DNA from: DASZHJ01 sp035604335
GTDB taxonomy: Bacteria; Pseudomonadota; Alphaproteobacteria; ATCC43930; CGMCC-115725
DNA length: 5,134 nucleotides
Direction of reading: 5' to 3'
NCBI GenBank assembly: GCA_035604335.1
Contig: DATNIT010000235.1
Coordinates: forward strand, 1-5,134
How positions within the stretch are numbered: the stretch's first letter is position 1; every line of letters starts with the position of its first letter. Below are positions 4,624 to 5,134 of the stretch, piece by piece. The notes under the pieces are model-generated. The model was given only the letters and a program-made list of their open reading frames with translations, was not told where the DNA came from and did not search any database. The position numbers were made by a program, and so were the translations under genes.

Positions 4624-5134
4624 TCACCGCGAGCGCGGCTGATATTGCGCGAGCGAGGTGTACTGGTCGGGCCAGGCGAGCGCGTAGCCTTGCTCCTGGG
4701 CGGCGTGGCGGGTCCAGTAGGGATCGTAGAGATGCGCGCGGGCGAGCACGCAGAGATCGGCGCGGCCCGCCACCAGGATGCTGTTGACGTCGGCCCAGGT
4801 CGAGATGGCGCCGACCGTCATGGTGGGGATCTCGGCCTCGCGGCGCACGCGGTCGCTGTAGGGGGTCTGGAAGAGCCGGCCGTAGCGCGGCTTCTGGTCC
4901 GGCACGGTCTGTCCCGCGGATACGTCGACGATGTCGCAACCCCGCGCCTTCAGCGCCTTGGCGACCCCGACGGCGTCTACGCCGTCGAAGCCGCCGGGCA
5001 TCCAGTCGGTACCGGAGATGCGGACGCTCATGGGCTTGTGTTGGGGCCAAACGGCGCGCACCGCGTCGAAGACCTCAAGGGGAAAGCGCAGCCGGTTCTC
5101 GAGGATGCCGCCGTATTCGTCGCTTCTCGCGTTC
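4624..5134 (-). CDS. Old Yellow Enzyme-type flavin oxidoreductase, C-terminal part (5' end outside window)
   Basis: The last 169 residues of an FMN-dependent NAD(P)H oxidoreductase of the Old Yellow Enzyme family; the frame stays open to the right edge, and the apparent Met at 5061 is internal. The visible part opens with the family hallmark NARSDEYGGILENRLRFPLEV. Next come the barrel strand VRISGTDWMPGG, the DIVDVSAGQTVP strand, and the FMN-phosphate site TVGAISTWADVNSILVAGRADLCVLARAHLYDP. The tail DPYWTRHAAQEQGYALAWPDQY closely resembles the end of bifunctional salicylyl-CoA 5-hydroxylase/oxidoreductases, where this domain follows an FAD-dependent aromatic hydroxylase. A single-domain YqjM/xenobiotic-reductase-type protein is the alternative, and only the sequence to the right can decide. 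Stop TGA at 4624-4626. Converges with the nucleotidyltransferase gene. Family call firm; bifunctional identity moderate. Confidence 0.92.
   Translation of the reverse strand, partial: NARSDEYGGILENRLRFPLEVFDAVRAVWPQHKPMSVRISGTDWMPGGFDGVDAVGVAKALKARGCDIVDVSAGQTVPDQKPRYGRLFQTPYSDRVRREAEIPTMTVGAISTWADVNSILVAGRADLCVLARAHLYDPYWTRHAAQEQGYALAWPDQYTSLAQYQPRSR

Noticed and set aside
4163..5134. HEPN/MNT toxin-antitoxin module around the nucleotidyltransferase
   Set aside because: Neither neighbour encodes a small HEPN (RX4HXY) protein; the downstream gene is a convergent flavin oxidoreductase and the upstream one is a divergent SapC protein.

Overview
The window reads as a chromosomal stretch from a high-GC alphaproteobacterium, most likely a Hyphomicrobiales (Rhizobiales) member of the Bradyrhizobium/Xanthobacteraceae type. 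That is inferred from base composition, codon choice and the flavour of the proteins; no rRNA or marker gene is present to prove it. Seven protein genes are supported, two of them cut by the window edges. I see no RNA genes, insertion sequences, CRISPR arrays or prophage genes.

Layout: (1) 1-659 (+) is the 3' part of a GntR/FCD transcriptional regulator, followed by a good candidate intrinsic terminator (674-708). (2) 709-1390 is about 680 bases without a convincing gene; it holds a few small inverted repeats and a weak promoter candidate just ahead of the next gene. (3) 1391-2005 (+) encodes an exported MlaC/Ttg2D-type lipid-carrier protein standing alone. (4) 2035-4027 (-) carries three genes in the order of transcription sapC-like, small secreted protein of unknown function, carboxymuconolactone decarboxylase (pcaC-like). 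The first two are separated by a single base and are very probably co-translated; the third is set off by 129 bases holding a strong stem-loop. (5) 4163-4597 (+) is a minimal nucleotidyltransferase-domain protein with a less GC-rich composition by eye, sitting divergently from sapC. (6) 4624-5134 (-) is the C-terminal part of an Old Yellow Enzyme-type flavin oxidoreductase whose tail resembles that of bifunctional salicylyl-CoA 5-hydroxylase/oxidoreductases.

The genes do not make one obvious pathway. The pcaC-like gene and the flavin oxidoreductase both point to aromatic-compound catabolism. MlaC, SapC and the secreted protein point to the cell envelope. The regulator's target is probably upstream of the window, although a TTGT-C-ACAA palindrome in the gap is a possible operator for this regulator class. 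I do not see a clear undescribed system; the least explained unit is the coupled sapC-like/secreted-protein pair.
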